This document shows, piece after piece, positions 7,989 through 15,773 of a stretch of 40,358 bases of DNA. The position numbers and the translations under genes are program-made. Source of the DNA: Acidimicrobiaceae bacterium. Lineage in GTDB: Bacteria; Actinomycetota; Acidimicrobiia; Acidimicrobiales; RAAP-2. The DNA lies in contig PLER01000092.1 in assembly GCA_003136495.1 (NCBI GenBank), positions 26,059-66,416 of the forward strand. The letters run 5' to 3'. The notes below the pieces were generated by a model. The model was given only the letters and a program-made list of their open reading frames with translations, did not search any database and was not told the origin of the DNA. How positions within the stretch are numbered: position 1 is the first letter of the stretch; each line of letters begins with the position of its first letter.

Positions 7989-10249
7989 TACAAGGTCTGG
8001 TAGAGGGTGCTGCGTTGGTGCAGGGGACGCCCGAGGGGCGCGACGAGCTCTTCGAGGGCGGCCACGTCCATCTCCTGGCCGTGGGTCGCCCCCGCGGCGC
8101 GCGAGATGTTCTCATCCATCAACGTCCCGCCGAGGTCGTTGGCGCCGGCTTGGAGGATGCGACGAGAACCTTCGACGCCCATCTTGACCCAGCTCACCTG
8201 GATGTTGTCGATCAGCGTGGCGTAGTGCAGCCGCGCCACCGCGTGCATCAAGACCGCTTCGCGAAAGGTCGGTCCCTTGCGAGAGCGTCCGCGCAGGAAT
8301 AAGGGCGTCGCCATGTGGACGAAGGGGAGCGGTACGAACTCGGTGAAGCCACCCGTCACTTTCTGCAGGTCGCGGGTGCGGATCAGGTGGGTGGCCCAAC
8401 TGCGCGGTTCTTCAATCGCCCCGAACATGATGGTGATGTTCGAGTGCAGTCCGACCTCGTGCGCGGTGCGGTGAACTTCGAGCCACTGATCACTGTTGAT
8501 CTTGTCGGGACAGAGGATCGCGCGCACCTCGTCGTCGAGGATCTCCGCGGCGGTGCCCGGGAGGGTCTTCAGTCCCGCGTCCTTCAGGCGCGTCAGGTAC
8601 GTGGCGAGGTCCTGTTCGGAACGGCGCGCACCCTCGAAGACCTCGAGCGCGCTGAAGGCGTGGATGTGGATGGTCGGCGAACCCGCTCGCACGGCCGCGA
8701 TCACGTCGATGTAGTAGTCCCCATCAAAGTTGGGGTGAATCCCGCCCTGGAGGCAGACCTCGGTGGCGCCACGCTCCTCGGCCTCGCGTACGCGGCCGCT
8801 GATCTCTTCGAGCGTCAAGAGGTAGGGGTCACCGCGGAGGTTGAGCGAGAGCGGCCCTTTTGAGAACGCGCAGAATCGGCACTTGAAGGTGCAGACGTTC
8901 GTGTAGTTGATGTTGCGGTTGATCACGAAGCTCACCGCGTCACCGACCAGGTCGTGGCGAAGACCGTCGGCGAGTTCGACGATGGCGTTGAAGTCACCGT
9001 CGCGCGCCCCGAAGAGCGTGATGAGTTCCTCCGCTTCAAAGTCGTAGCCGGGCTCGTAACGCTGAAGAATCGACTCGACGGCACTGGTGCGGGTGTGGAG
9101 TCGAGGGGCCGCGGGTGGGGTGTGATCCGTCCCCGAGTACCAGACGTCGTTGCGCGCGAGGAACTCACCGTCAGCTTGCGCGAGCACGTAGGGCCGGACC
9201 TTCTCGTCGAGAAAGTCACTGCGCCCGGCGACGAACTCCGGGTAGACCGTGAGACGCGGGGCGAGGTGGAATCCCCGCCGCGACGTCTCCTCGGCCAAGG
9301 TGTCGATCGCGGGCCAGGCGCGTTCGGGATTCACGTGATCGGCCGTCACTGGTGAGATGCCGCCGAAGTCGTCGATGCCGAAGTCCAACAGCCGCGTCGG
9401 GTCCTCGCTCAGGTTCGGTGGTGCTTGGAGGTGCACCGCCTCGGGGAGCACGAGTCGTGCCGCGGCGATCGTCCAGTGAAACTCCTCGTCAGAGGCAGCG
9501 GGATGATTGGCCATCGCGGTGCGGGCCTTGGGCAGGAAATTCTGGATGATGACTTCTTGCACGTGGCCGAACTCCTCGTGGGCCGCCGCGATCGCCACCA
9601 GCGTCTCGAGACGGTCCTGGCGACTCTCACCGATCCCGACCAGTAAACCCGTCGTGAAGGGGATCTTGAGTTCACCCGCCAGGCGCAAGGTGCCGAGGCG
9701 CCGCTCGGGAGTCTTGTCCGGCGCGAGACGGTGCGCGGGAAGATCGGCGAGGCTTTCGAGCATCATGCCCTGTGACGCACTCACCTCGCGAAGTTGTTCC
9801 AACTCGTGGCGATAGAGCGCACCGGCGTTGGCGTGGGGCAACAGACCCGTGCTCTCGAGCACCATCTGCGCGGCGCTCGCGACATAATCAACGGTCGAGC
9901 GATAGCCGCGAGCGGCCAGCCAGCGGGCCGCCTCGTCGTAGCGAAGTTCTGGTCGCTCGCCAAGGGTGAAGAGGGCCTCAGTGCACCCCGCGTCACGGCC
10001 CGCCTGGGCGACGGCCATCACCTCGTCCAAACTCAAGTACGGCGAGGCGACGTGCGCGGGGGCTTGCGCGAAGGTGCAGTACCCGCAGCGATCGCGACAG
10101 AGTTTGGTGAGCGGGATGAAGACCTTGGGGGAGTAGGTCACGACGTGTCCGTGCGCCTCTCGGGCCCGTTCGAAGGCGGCCGGGGCCAACGACGCGGCCG
10201 TCTCGTTCGCCAAGTCGCTGATCGTTGTGGTACCGCGCAGGGTCGTCAT
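7988..10249 (-). CDS. fbiC: FO synthase FbiC (fused CofG-CofH radical SAM enzyme)
   Basis: FbiC makes FO (7,8-didemethyl-8-hydroxy-5-deazariboflavin), the chromophore of coenzyme F420, from tyrosine and a flavin pathway intermediate. The 753-residue protein holds two radical SAM domains. The N-terminal CofG-like domain has CRDRCGYC (C51, C55, C58). The C-terminal CofH-like domain has CTFKCRFC (C453, C457, C460). Both CxxxCxxC sets are complete, so both half-reactions should work. It is somewhat shorter than the mycobacterial enzyme of about 856 residues. The ATG at 10249 follows TAGGAT by six bases with no strong Shine-Dalgarno, which suggests a leaderless message. The LOG gene overlaps its stop. 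The gene shows that the organism makes F420. Confidence 0.96.
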   Translation of the reverse strand: MTTLRGTTTISDLANETAASLAPAAFERAREAHGHVVTYSPKVFIPLTKLCRDRCGYCTFAQAPAHVASPYLSLDEVMAVAQAGRDAGCTEALFTLGERPELRYDEAARWLAARGYRSTVDYVASAAQMVLESTGLLPHANAGALYRHELEQLREVSASQGMMLESLADLPAHRLAPDKTPERRLGTLRLAGELKIPFTTGLLVGIGESRQDRLETLVAIAAAHEEFGHVQEVIIQNFLPKARTAMANHPAASDEEFHWTIAAARLVLPEAVHLQAPPNLSEDPTRLLDFGIDDFGGISPVTADHVNPERAWPAIDTLAEETSRRGFHLAPRLTVYPEFVAGRSDFLDEKVRPYVLAQADGEFLARNDVWYSGTDHTPPAAPRLHTRTSAVESILQRYEPGYDFEAEELITLFGARDGDFNAIVELADGLRHDLVGDAVSFVINRNINYTNVCTFKCRFCAFSKGPLSLNLRGDPYLLTLEEISGRVREAEERGATEVCLQGGIHPNFDGDYYIDVIAAVRAGSPTIHIHAFSALEVFEGARRSEQDLATYLTRLKDAGLKTLPGTAAEILDDEVRAILCPDKINSDQWLEVHRTAHEVGLHSNITIMFGAIEEPRSWATHLIRTRDLQKVTGGFTEFVPLPFVHMATPLFLRGRSRKGPTFREAVLMHAVARLHYATLIDNIQVSWVKMGVEGSRRILQAGANDLGGTLMDENISRAAGATHGQEMDVAALEELVAPLGRPLHQRSTLYQTL

Positions 10250-10261
10250 GGCTGCATCCTA
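10250..10261 (-). promoter_or_regulatory. Leaderless -10 element before fbiC
   Basis: On the minus strand TAGGAT (10256-10261) is followed by six bases and then the fbiC ATG. This places the expected transcription start at or next to the start codon. Confidence 0.5.
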
Positions 10262-10322
10262 TGACGTCGCTCGCGCCGCGCGAACCCCGTGAGACGTGCG
10301 TGTGCTCGAGACGGCACCCGAA

Positions 10323-11435
10323 CTACTTGGCCGTCGAGATCTTCGCGGACAGCGTCGCGAGCAGTTCGTCGAAGGACTTGGCGAAAGCGGCCACGCCTTC
10401 GTTCTCCAACTGTTGCGTGACCGCAGCCAGGGAGACCTCGGGAGCGAGGTGATCGAGCAGCGCGGCGGTCTGGTGACAGGTTTCGTCGTTGAGGAGCAGG
10501 GAGGCCGAGAAGTTCGCGTGGTCGAGCGTGTCCGCCAAGGTGGCGTCGGGCATAGTGTTCACCGTCTCGTCGGCGACCAAGCTGTCCACGTACAGCAGGT
10601 CGTCGTAGGTCGGGTTCTTGGTCGACGTGGACGCCCACAGCGGTCGCTGCACCTGAGCGCCTTCACTGAGCAGTTTCGTGACGCCCTCTTCGACGATCCG
10701 ACGACGATAGAGCTCGTAGGCCGCAGCCGTTTGAGCGTTGGCGGTGGTGCCGCGTCGAGGGTCACCTTCGGGCAACAACGCGTCCACCGCGACGTCGACG
10801 CGCGAGACGAAAAATGACGCCACACTGGCGATCGCGGAGAGGTCGTGACCCGCGTCGTAGGCGTCGCTCAGCCCCTGCGCCCAGGCGGTGACGACCTCGT
10901 CGTAGCGCTCGAGCGAGAAGATGAGGGTGACGTTGACGTTGATCCCCGCCCCGAGCGTCGCACGAATGGCCGGCAACCCTTCCATCGTCGCGGGAATCTT
11001 GATCATGACGTTGGGTCGATCCACGCGGCCCCAGAGCCGTTTGGCCGCTTCGATGGTGCCCGCGGTGTCGTGGGCCAGGCTCGGCGACACCTCGAGGGAG
11101 ACGAAACCATCGAGGTAGCGGCGATTGCCCCCTTCGAAATCCTTTCGAGAACGGGCGTGCACGTCGGCCAAGAGATCACAGGCGTCGCGAACGGTCCCGA
11201 CCGCCAACGTCTCGAAGAGCTTCTCCGGGTCCGTCTCGCTCGAGGCGGCGATCGCCGGATCGTAGGCGGACGTCGAGGCGAAGGCTTTGGCGAAGATGGA
11301 GGGATTAGAGGTCACACCTCGCACGCCTTGGGCGATGTAGCTCGCGAGCGTCCCGTCCTCGATCCAGTCCAGCCGGAGGTTGTCTAACCAGGGACTCTGG
11401 CCGTAGTTGTTGTACAGGTCATCCAACGTGGTCAT
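10323..11435 (-). CDS. tal: Transaldolase
   Basis: This 370-residue cytoplasmic enzyme of the non-oxidative pentose phosphate pathway moves a dihydroxyacetone unit between sugar phosphates. GVTSNPSIF near residue 39 is the family's first signature. The Schiff-base Lys lies in NVMIKIPAT, and WASTSTKNP marks the C-terminal active-site region. Length fits the longer transaldolase subfamily typical of actinobacteria. Its ATG overlaps the transketolase stop (ATGA, 4 bp), so the two enzymes are translationally coupled and made together, which suits their shared pathway. It ends 73 bp before fbiC, and no hairpin terminator is visible in that gap. Confidence 0.96.
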   Translation of the reverse strand: MTTLDDLYNNYGQSPWLDNLRLDWIEDGTLASYIAQGVRGVTSNPSIFAKAFASTSAYDPAIAASSETDPEKLFETLAVGTVRDACDLLADVHARSRKDFEGGNRRYLDGFVSLEVSPSLAHDTAGTIEAAKRLWGRVDRPNVMIKIPATMEGLPAIRATLGAGINVNVTLIFSLERYDEVVTAWAQGLSDAYDAGHDLSAIASVASFFVSRVDVAVDALLPEGDPRRGTTANAQTAAAYELYRRRIVEEGVTKLLSEGAQVQRPLWASTSTKNPTYDDLLYVDSLVADETVNTMPDATLADTLDHANFSASLLLNDETCHQTAALLDHLAPEVSLAAVTQQLENEGVAAFAKSFDELLATLSAKISTAK

Positions 11436-13429
11436 TTCGCCTCACCTAACACTCGTTCGACGTGTGCCACGACGGTCGCGGGCACGATGCCGAAATACTC
11501 AAACACCGCTTTGCCGGGAGCGGACATTCCGAAGCTGTTGATGCCAATCGACTCATCGACGTAGTTAGCCCAACCGAGCGTGGCGCCGGCCTCGATCGCC
11601 ACCGAGGGCACGGTGCGTCGCAACACCGCCTGTCGATAGTCGAGGGGTTGCTCGTCGAAGCAGCGCCAACACGGCAGTGCGACGACCCGGGTGACCACGC
11701 CTTTGCTCGCCAACTCGTCGGCGGCCGCGAGACAGACCCCGACCTCCGAGCCGGTGCCCACCAGCGTGAAGACCGCGTCGTCGTGCTCGCGTAGGACGTA
11801 ACCACCTCGGCGGGCTCCCGCAACGCTCGCGGCGTGCTCGGCGTCGCCCAAGACCGGCATGTCTTGACGAGAGAGGATCATCGCGGTCGTCGGCGGCTCG
11901 TTGGTGACCAGATAGTGCTCAATGAGATCCAGCGCTTCGTTGGCGTCACTGGGCCGCACGACGTGAAGCTCGGGCATCGCGCGCAGCGACATGAGGTGCT
12001 CGACGGGCTCGTGCGTGGGGCCGTCCTCGCCGACGCCGATTGAGTCGTGGGTGTAGACGAACATCACCGCGGCGTGCGAGAGCGCGGCCAGACGAATCGC
12101 GCCTCGTCCGTAGTCACTAAAGACGAAGAAAGTTGACCCGACCGGTCGCAGACCCCCGTGGTGCGCTTGGCCGACCATGATGGCGTTCATCGAGAACTCA
12201 CGAATGCCGTAGTGGAACTGGCGTCCACCGGGTGTCGTGGCGTTATGAATCGTGAGGCCCTTGAGCTCCATACCCGTGTTGTCAGTGAGGTCCGCCGAAC
12301 CGGCGGTGAGACCCGGCGTTTGGGTGGCGAAGGTGTCCATGGCGCGGGCCATCGCTTTACGCGTGGCGACCATCGTGCCACCCGCGTAGAGCTCGGCCTT
12401 CGTCTCGATGACCGCCACGCCGTTGGTGTCGAGTTGTTCGAGGAGCCGCACGCCCCGTTCGCCGGCGGCGAGGAGTCGCGCTTCCCAGGCGACACGCTCG
12501 GCCCGGTTGGGTGCGACGAGTTCCAGCAGTTCGTGTTGAATTTCGGGGTCGAAGTGGAAGCTCTCCGGCGAGACACCGATGATCTCTTTGACCTTGGCAA
12601 TGGCGTCGGCGGAGAAGGGTGATCCGTGCGCCTCACGAGTGTCCATCATCGTGGGGGAGGGGAAACCGATGTGCGAACGCACGATGATCAGTGAGGGGCG
12701 CGTCGTCTCGGCGATGGCCGCGCGGGTGGCGGCCTCGAGCGCGTCCAGGTCGTTGGCCTGATCGCCGAGATCGATCACGTGCCAGCCGTAGGCGGCGAAA
12801 CGTTCCGCCGGGTTGTCACGAAGCGCGAGCTCGGTGACCCCGTCGATGGTGATGTGATTGTCGTCGTAGAAGATCGTGAGGTGATCGAGGCCGAGCGCGC
12901 CCGCGAGAGAGGCCGCCTCGTGGCTGATCCCTTCTTCGAAACAACCGTCGCCCGCGAAGACCCAGGTGCGGTGGTTGACGAGGTCGTCGCCGTAGTCACT
13001 TCGCAAGATCCGTTCGGCGATGGCCATGCCGACGCCGTTGGCGACACCCTGGCCGAGGGGACCGGTCGTGACCTCAACGGTCGGTGTCACACCACGTTCG
13101 GGGTGGCCCGGGGTCTTCGAATGGATCTGGCGGAACTCCATGAGGTCCTGAACGCTGAGGTCGTAGCCGAACTCGTGGGCGAGGGCGTACTGAAGGATGC
13201 AGCAGTGGCCGTTACTCAAGATGAACCGGTCTCGGTCGCTCCACTTCGGATCAGTCGGGTCGTGGCGCATGATCCGCGACCAGAGCATCACGCCGAGGGG
13301 CGCGAGGGCCATCGCGGTACCACTGTGGCCGGAGTTGGCTTTGGCCGGCGCGTCCATGGCGACCGCGACAATCTCACGAATCACGCGTCCTTCTAGGTCG
13401 CTGGCGCCGGGATAGAGAGTGTCAGTCAT
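11432..13429 (-). CDS. tkt: Transketolase
   Basis: This thiamine-diphosphate enzyme transfers two-carbon ketol units in the pentose phosphate pathway. It has about 665 residues. Motifs include [16 protein letters not shown], the ThDP motif starting GDGCFEEG, and the second-domain motif [16 protein letters not shown]. The usual SAGHGS is SNGHCC here, a mild variant. The ORF track begins at a GTG at 13432. I prefer the ATG at 13429 because TACTGT lies exactly seven bases upstream, matching the leaderless pattern of this window. It is followed without a gap by transaldolase (4 bp overlap) and is divergent from the thioesterase gene across about 55 bp. Confidence 0.96.
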   Translation of the reverse strand: MTDTLYPGASDLEGRVIREIVAVAMDAPAKANSGHSGTAMALAPLGVMLWSRIMRHDPTDPKWSDRDRFILSNGHCCILQYALAHEFGYDLSVQDLMEFRQIHSKTPGHPERGVTPTVEVTTGPLGQGVANGVGMAIAERILRSDYGDDLVNHRTWVFAGDGCFEEGISHEAASLAGALGLDHLTIFYDDNHITIDGVTELALRDNPAERFAAYGWHVIDLGDQANDLDALEAATRAAIAETTRPSLIIVRSHIGFPSPTMMDTREAHGSPFSADAIAKVKEIIGVSPESFHFDPEIQHELLELVAPNRAERVAWEARLLAAGERGVRLLEQLDTNGVAVIETKAELYAGGTMVATRKAMARAMDTFATQTPGLTAGSADLTDNTGMELKGLTIHNATTPGGRQFHYGIREFSMNAIMVGQAHHGGLRPVGSTFFVFSDYGRGAIRLAALSHAAVMFVYTHDSIGVGEDGPTHEPVEHLMSLRAMPELHVVRPSDANEALDLIEHYLVTNEPPTTAMILSRQDMPVLGDAEHAASVAGARRGGYVLREHDDAVFTLVGTGSEVGVCLAAADELASKGVVTRVVALPCWRCFDEQPLDYRQAVLRRTVPSVAIEAGATLGWANYVDESIGINSFGMSAPGKAVFEYFGIVPATVVAHVERVLGEAK

Positions 13430-13442
13430 CACTAGAACAGTA
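13430..13442 (-). promoter_or_regulatory. Leaderless -10 element before tkt
   Basis: On the minus strand TACTGT (13437-13442) lies seven bases before the ATG at 13429. No Shine-Dalgarno is visible. Confidence 0.45.
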
Positions 13443-13475
13443 CCGAATCGGCTTCGTCGCTGAATCGGGCGCGAC

Positions 13476-13487
13476 TAGCCTCGCCTC
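13476..13487 (+). promoter_or_regulatory. Leaderless -10 element before the thioesterase
   Basis: TAGCCT (13476-13481) is followed by six bases and the GTG at 13488. The intervening bases contain no Shine-Dalgarno. Confidence 0.5.
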
Positions 13488-13886
13488 GTGGCTCTCCAAA
13501 TTCCGCCCAACTGTGACCTCACTTTGGGCATGGTCTGCACGGACAAGTCAGCCCCCGGATCGACCACCTGGCGAGTACGCGTCGACGAGCGTTTCCTCAA
13601 CCCCGCGGGCGTCGTCCAAGGCGGGTTCTTGGCCGCCATCTTGGATTCGGCGATGGGCGCCTCCGCGGTGACGGTGGTGGGAGAGCGCAAGGTGATCGTC
13701 GCCAATACCGAGATGAAGGTATCGTTCCTGCGCTCGGCGAGGGCTGGCGACGTGTTGACCTGCGTCGCCACGGTGTTGAAACCGGGTCGCGTCATCTCGT
13801 TTCTCGAGGCCCGGATCCACGACCAGGACGAGCGTCTCGTCGCCACGGCGAGCTCCACCTACCTCGTAAAAGAACGTACTGAGTAG
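13488..13886 (+). CDS. PaaI-like hotdog thioesterase
   Basis: This 132-residue single hotdog-fold domain matches the PaaI/YdiI acyl-CoA thioesterase group. The pattern FLNPAGVVQGGFLAAILD (around residue 37) corresponds to the family's HGG-type active-site helix, with Gln-Gly-Gly where many members have His-Gly-Gly. It would hydrolyse an acyl- or aryl-CoA, but the substrate is not predictable. The GTG start is chosen from the -10 spacing and because it opens the family's usual N-terminus. The stop codon TAG forms the first three bases of TAGGCT, the apparent -10 of the next gene. Confidence 0.82.
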   Translation: MALQIPPNCDLTLGMVCTDKSAPGSTTWRVRVDERFLNPAGVVQGGFLAAILDSAMGASAVTVVGERKVIVANTEMKVSFLRSARAGDVLTCVATVLKPGRVISFLEARIHDQDERLVATASSTYLVKERTE

Positions 13887-13895
13887 GCTTGGGCC
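13884..13895 (+). promoter_or_regulatory. Leaderless -10 element overlapping the thioesterase stop
   Basis: TAGGCT (13884-13889) begins with the thioesterase stop codon and lies six bases before the GTG at 13896. Confidence 0.45.
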
Positions 13896-14249
13896 GTGAA
13901 GAACAAGTCGTGGCGCCGGTTCTTGCGAGGGGCATCGCTGCAGCGTGACATCGGCGAGCTCCGTGACCTGCTCGTGCGCTACGTCAAAGAAGAGACGATC
14001 AAGCCCCTCAAGGACCTTGGTCGCTTCCTGCTCTGGGGCGCGATCGGTAGCGTCTTCGTGGCCTTCGGCGCCGCGCTCTTGCTGCTCGGATCCTTGCGCT
14101 ACCTCCAGTGGCAGTTTCCGGTACTCGATGGTTCCTTGTCCTGGTTGCCCTACGTCATCGTCGCGGCGCTGTCCCTCGTCGTCATCGGGCTCACCGCGTG
14201 GCGCATCGTGAGTGGCACCGCCAAACGACGCCTCAAGGTCAGCGAGTGA
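13896..14249 (+). CDS. Holin-X-like small membrane protein
   Basis: This 117-residue protein has an amphipathic, charged N-terminal 45 residues and two membrane helices (about residues 46-70 and 84-107). It ends in a basic tail (KRRLKVSE). This layout matches the actinobacterial Holin-X (holin superfamily III) group. Despite the name, the group is common on chromosomes outside prophages and its cell role is unknown. No phage genes are nearby, so a lysis role is unlikely. It overlaps the next ORF by 4 bp (GTGA). It heads a run of four overlapping or touching genes that ends with trmI. Confidence 0.7.
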   Translation: MKNKSWRRFLRGASLQRDIGELRDLLVRYVKEETIKPLKDLGRFLLWGAIGSVFVAFGAALLLLGSLRYLQWQFPVLDGSLSWLPYVIVAALSLVVIGLTAWRIVSGTAKRRLKVSE

Positions 14250-14443
14250 TCCAGCGCAGCGAGACGCGCCGGGAGTTGGAAGAGAGCCTGCGATCGTTCT
14301 TGCCCGAGCAACTCCAGATCGGCAACTCCATCACCTCATCCAAGCCAGGCGTCGCCGCGATCGGCGTCGGCGGCGTGATGACGGGGTACCTGTGGGGCAG
14401 GATCAGGGGGCGTCGGGCCCGAAAGTCGAAGAAGAAGGACTAG
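14246..14443 (+). CDS. Small basic membrane-associated protein of 65 residues
   Basis: No family is recognised. The ORF track shows a longer frame from 14108, but the GTG at 14246 overlaps the Holin-X-like stop (GTGA) and is the likely start. The product has a charged N-terminal helix, one weak Gly-rich hydrophobic segment (VAAIGVGGVMTGYLWG) and a tail of Arg and Lys. A DUF3618-like small membrane protein is possible but unproven. Its tight coupling with the neighbouring membrane protein suggests that they act together. Confidence 0.6.
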   Translation: MIQRSETRRELEESLRSFLPEQLQIGNSITSSKPGVAAIGVGGVMTGYLWGRIRGRRARKSKKKD

Positions 14444-14607
14444 TGCTGCGGCGAATCTTTCGCATAGCGACGGCCGCGACGCTGGCGCGCGCCTGGGGTC
14501 AGAAAGAACCCAAGTGGCTCTACCTGACATGGGTGCTGCTGCTCTTTCGATTCATCGACCGGCGTAGCGCCAAATCCACCGCTCGGCGAAAGAACGCGAA
14601 CACGTGA
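14443..14607 (+). CDS. Very small basic protein of 54 residues with one hydrophobic segment
   Basis: No family is recognised. The GTG at 14443 shares one base with the previous stop (TAGTG), and the reading frame ends at 14607. The product is strongly basic with one short hydrophobic helix (WLYLTWVLLLF). It is absent from the ORF track as a separate entry because the track extends the frame to 14212. The support is the perfect chain of overlaps on both sides: one base upstream, and four bases (GTGA) into trmI downstream. Confidence 0.55.
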   Translation: MLRRIFRIATAATLARAWGQKEPKWLYLTWVLLLFRFIDRRSAKSTARRKNANT

Positions 14608-15389
14608 GCACGGCGGTGCTCGTCGACGGCGAGCGCGTCATGTTGATAGATGCGAAGGATCGCCACTACCTCATCACGCTCAAGTCCGGCGCGGCCTTTC
14701 ACACCCACGCGGGGATTGTCCAACACGACGACGTGATCGGGACGCTTGACGGTTCGCTCGTGAACTCGAGTTCCGAGCGCAAGTTCTTGGTCCTTCGCCC
14801 CACGCTCTCCGACGTCGTCCTGAAGATGCCGCGCGGGGCGCAGGTCATCTACCCCAAGGACCTCGGGGCGATCTTGATGCAAGCGGACATCGGCCCGGGC
14901 ATGCGCGTCCTCGAGGCCGGCGTCGGGTCCGGCGCGCTGTCGATGACGCTGCTGCGCGCCGGCGCGTCGATCATCGCCTACGAGATCCGAGAAGACTTCG
15001 CCCAGCACGCCCAGAAGAACGTCCACGACTTTCTCGGCGACGACGTGGAGTATGACGTCAGGATCCGTGACGTCACCCAGGGCATCGACGAGACCGATCT
15101 CGACCGAGTAATCCTCGACATGCCCGAACCGTGGGACGTCGTCAAGCACGCCGAGGGTGCGCTTCGACCGGGCGGCATCTTCTTGTCGTACCTGCCCACC
15201 ATCAACCAGACCCAGCTGCTGCGCGAGGCGCTCAACCACCACGCCTTCGGCCTTGAAGAGACCGTCGAGATCTTGCGTCGCACGTGGCACGTCGACGGAC
15301 GTTCGGTACGTCCCGACCATCGGATGGTCGCCCACACCGGCTTCCTCACGTCGGCGCGGCGCCTGGTGGGTCGCCTCGAGGGCAGCTAG
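14604..15389 (+). CDS. trmI: tRNA (adenine-58-N1)-methyltransferase TrmI
   Basis: TrmI methylates N1 of A58 in the T-loop of tRNA using SAM, and family members work as homotetramers. The 261-residue protein has an N-terminal small beta domain, then a Rossmann methyltransferase fold with VLEAGVGSGALS near residue 97 as the SAM motif. VILDMPEPWDVV is the later catalytic-region motif. The GTG start overlaps the preceding small ORF by 4 bp. In mycobacteria the orthologue Rv2118c also lies close to the proteasomal ATPase gene, so the neighbourhood with mpa is conserved. It is convergent with the ferredoxin gene across 47 bp, where TCGCTC (15390-15395) and GAGCGA (15413-15418) could form a weak hairpin without a T-run. 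Confidence 0.93.
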   Translation: MSTAVLVDGERVMLIDAKDRHYLITLKSGAAFHTHAGIVQHDDVIGTLDGSLVNSSSERKFLVLRPTLSDVVLKMPRGAQVIYPKDLGAILMQADIGPGMRVLEAGVGSGALSMTLLRAGASIIAYEIREDFAQHAQKNVHDFLGDDVEYDVRIRDVTQGIDETDLDRVILDMPEPWDVVKHAEGALRPGGIFLSYLPTINQTQLLREALNHHAFGLEETVEILRRTWHVDGRSVRPDHRMVAHTGFLTSARRLVGRLEGS

Positions 15390-15436
15390 TCGCTCACTCC
15401 GTCACGCCGAACGAGCGAATTACGTGAGTGGACGAT

Positions 15437-15673
15437 TCAGTCGCGTTCGATGAAGATGCACTCGCCGGGGCACTCCTCGGAGGCCTCGATGACGGCGTCT
15501 TCGAATTCGCTGGGCACCACGGCAACGCCGTCGGCGCCACCAGGGTTGCTCTTGACGTCCGCGCCCTGCTTCACGTAGGCGAGGCCGTCGTCGAGGAGCG
15601 TGAACACGGAGGGACAGATCTCTTCGCATAGCCCGTCGCCGGTGCAGAGGTCTTGGTCAATCCAAACCTTCAT
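15437..15673 (-). CDS. Single-cluster ferredoxin with an Asp in the cluster motif
   Basis: This small cytoplasmic electron carrier has 78 residues from the chosen start. The ORF track begins five codons earlier, but that ATG overlaps a ribosome site: GGAGG sits eight bases before the internal ATG at 15673, which fits far better. The cluster motif is C10-x2-D13-x2-C16-x3-C20-P with a distal C68 (and C72). Asp replaces the second Cys of the standard CxxCxxC, as in the ferredoxin of Pyrococcus furiosus and in actinobacterial 3Fe-4S ferredoxins that serve P450s. Cluster type (3Fe or Asp-ligated 4Fe) cannot be read from sequence. It diverges from mpa across about 100 bp. The P450 at 34755 is a possible client, which is inference. 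Confidence 0.88.
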   Translation of the reverse strand: MKVWIDQDLCTGDGLCEEICPSVFTLLDDGLAYVKQGADVKSNPGGADGVAVVPSEFEDAVIEASEECPGECIFIERD

Positions 15674-15714
15674 TCTCGTGTCCTCCATAGCGATCTACGT
15701 CTCGTTACTCTAGT

Positions 15715-15760
15715 GGGAGAGCGGTCCGAATCGTGACCCACGCGTTATCGCACCGCTCCC
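15715..15760. promoter_or_regulatory. Inverted repeat in the ferredoxin/mpa intergenic region
   Basis: GAGCGGT (15719-15725) and ACCGCTC (15752-15758) are perfect inverted 7-mers about 26 bp apart. The match extends by the flanking GGG/CCC with a two-base insertion in one arm. The right arm ends just before the putative mpa -10 (TAGGGT). It may be an operator, or a chance repeat in GC-rich DNA. Confidence 0.3.
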
Positions 15761-15761
15761 C

Positions 15762-15773
15762 TAGGGTTGGCGT
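15762..15773 (+). promoter_or_regulatory. Leaderless -10 element before mpa
   Basis: TAGGGT (15762-15767) is followed by six bases and the mpa ATG at 15774. No purine-rich ribosome site is present. Confidence 0.45.

Noticed and set aside
13896-14249. Prophage lysis gene (holin)
   Set aside because: No endolysin, integrase, capsid or att-like repeat is nearby. Holin-X-type proteins are common chromosomal genes in actinobacteria.
15390-15418. Terminator between trmI and the ferredoxin gene
   Set aside because: The TCGCTC/GAGCGA stem has a 17-base loop and no T-run on either strand, so it is too weak to call.
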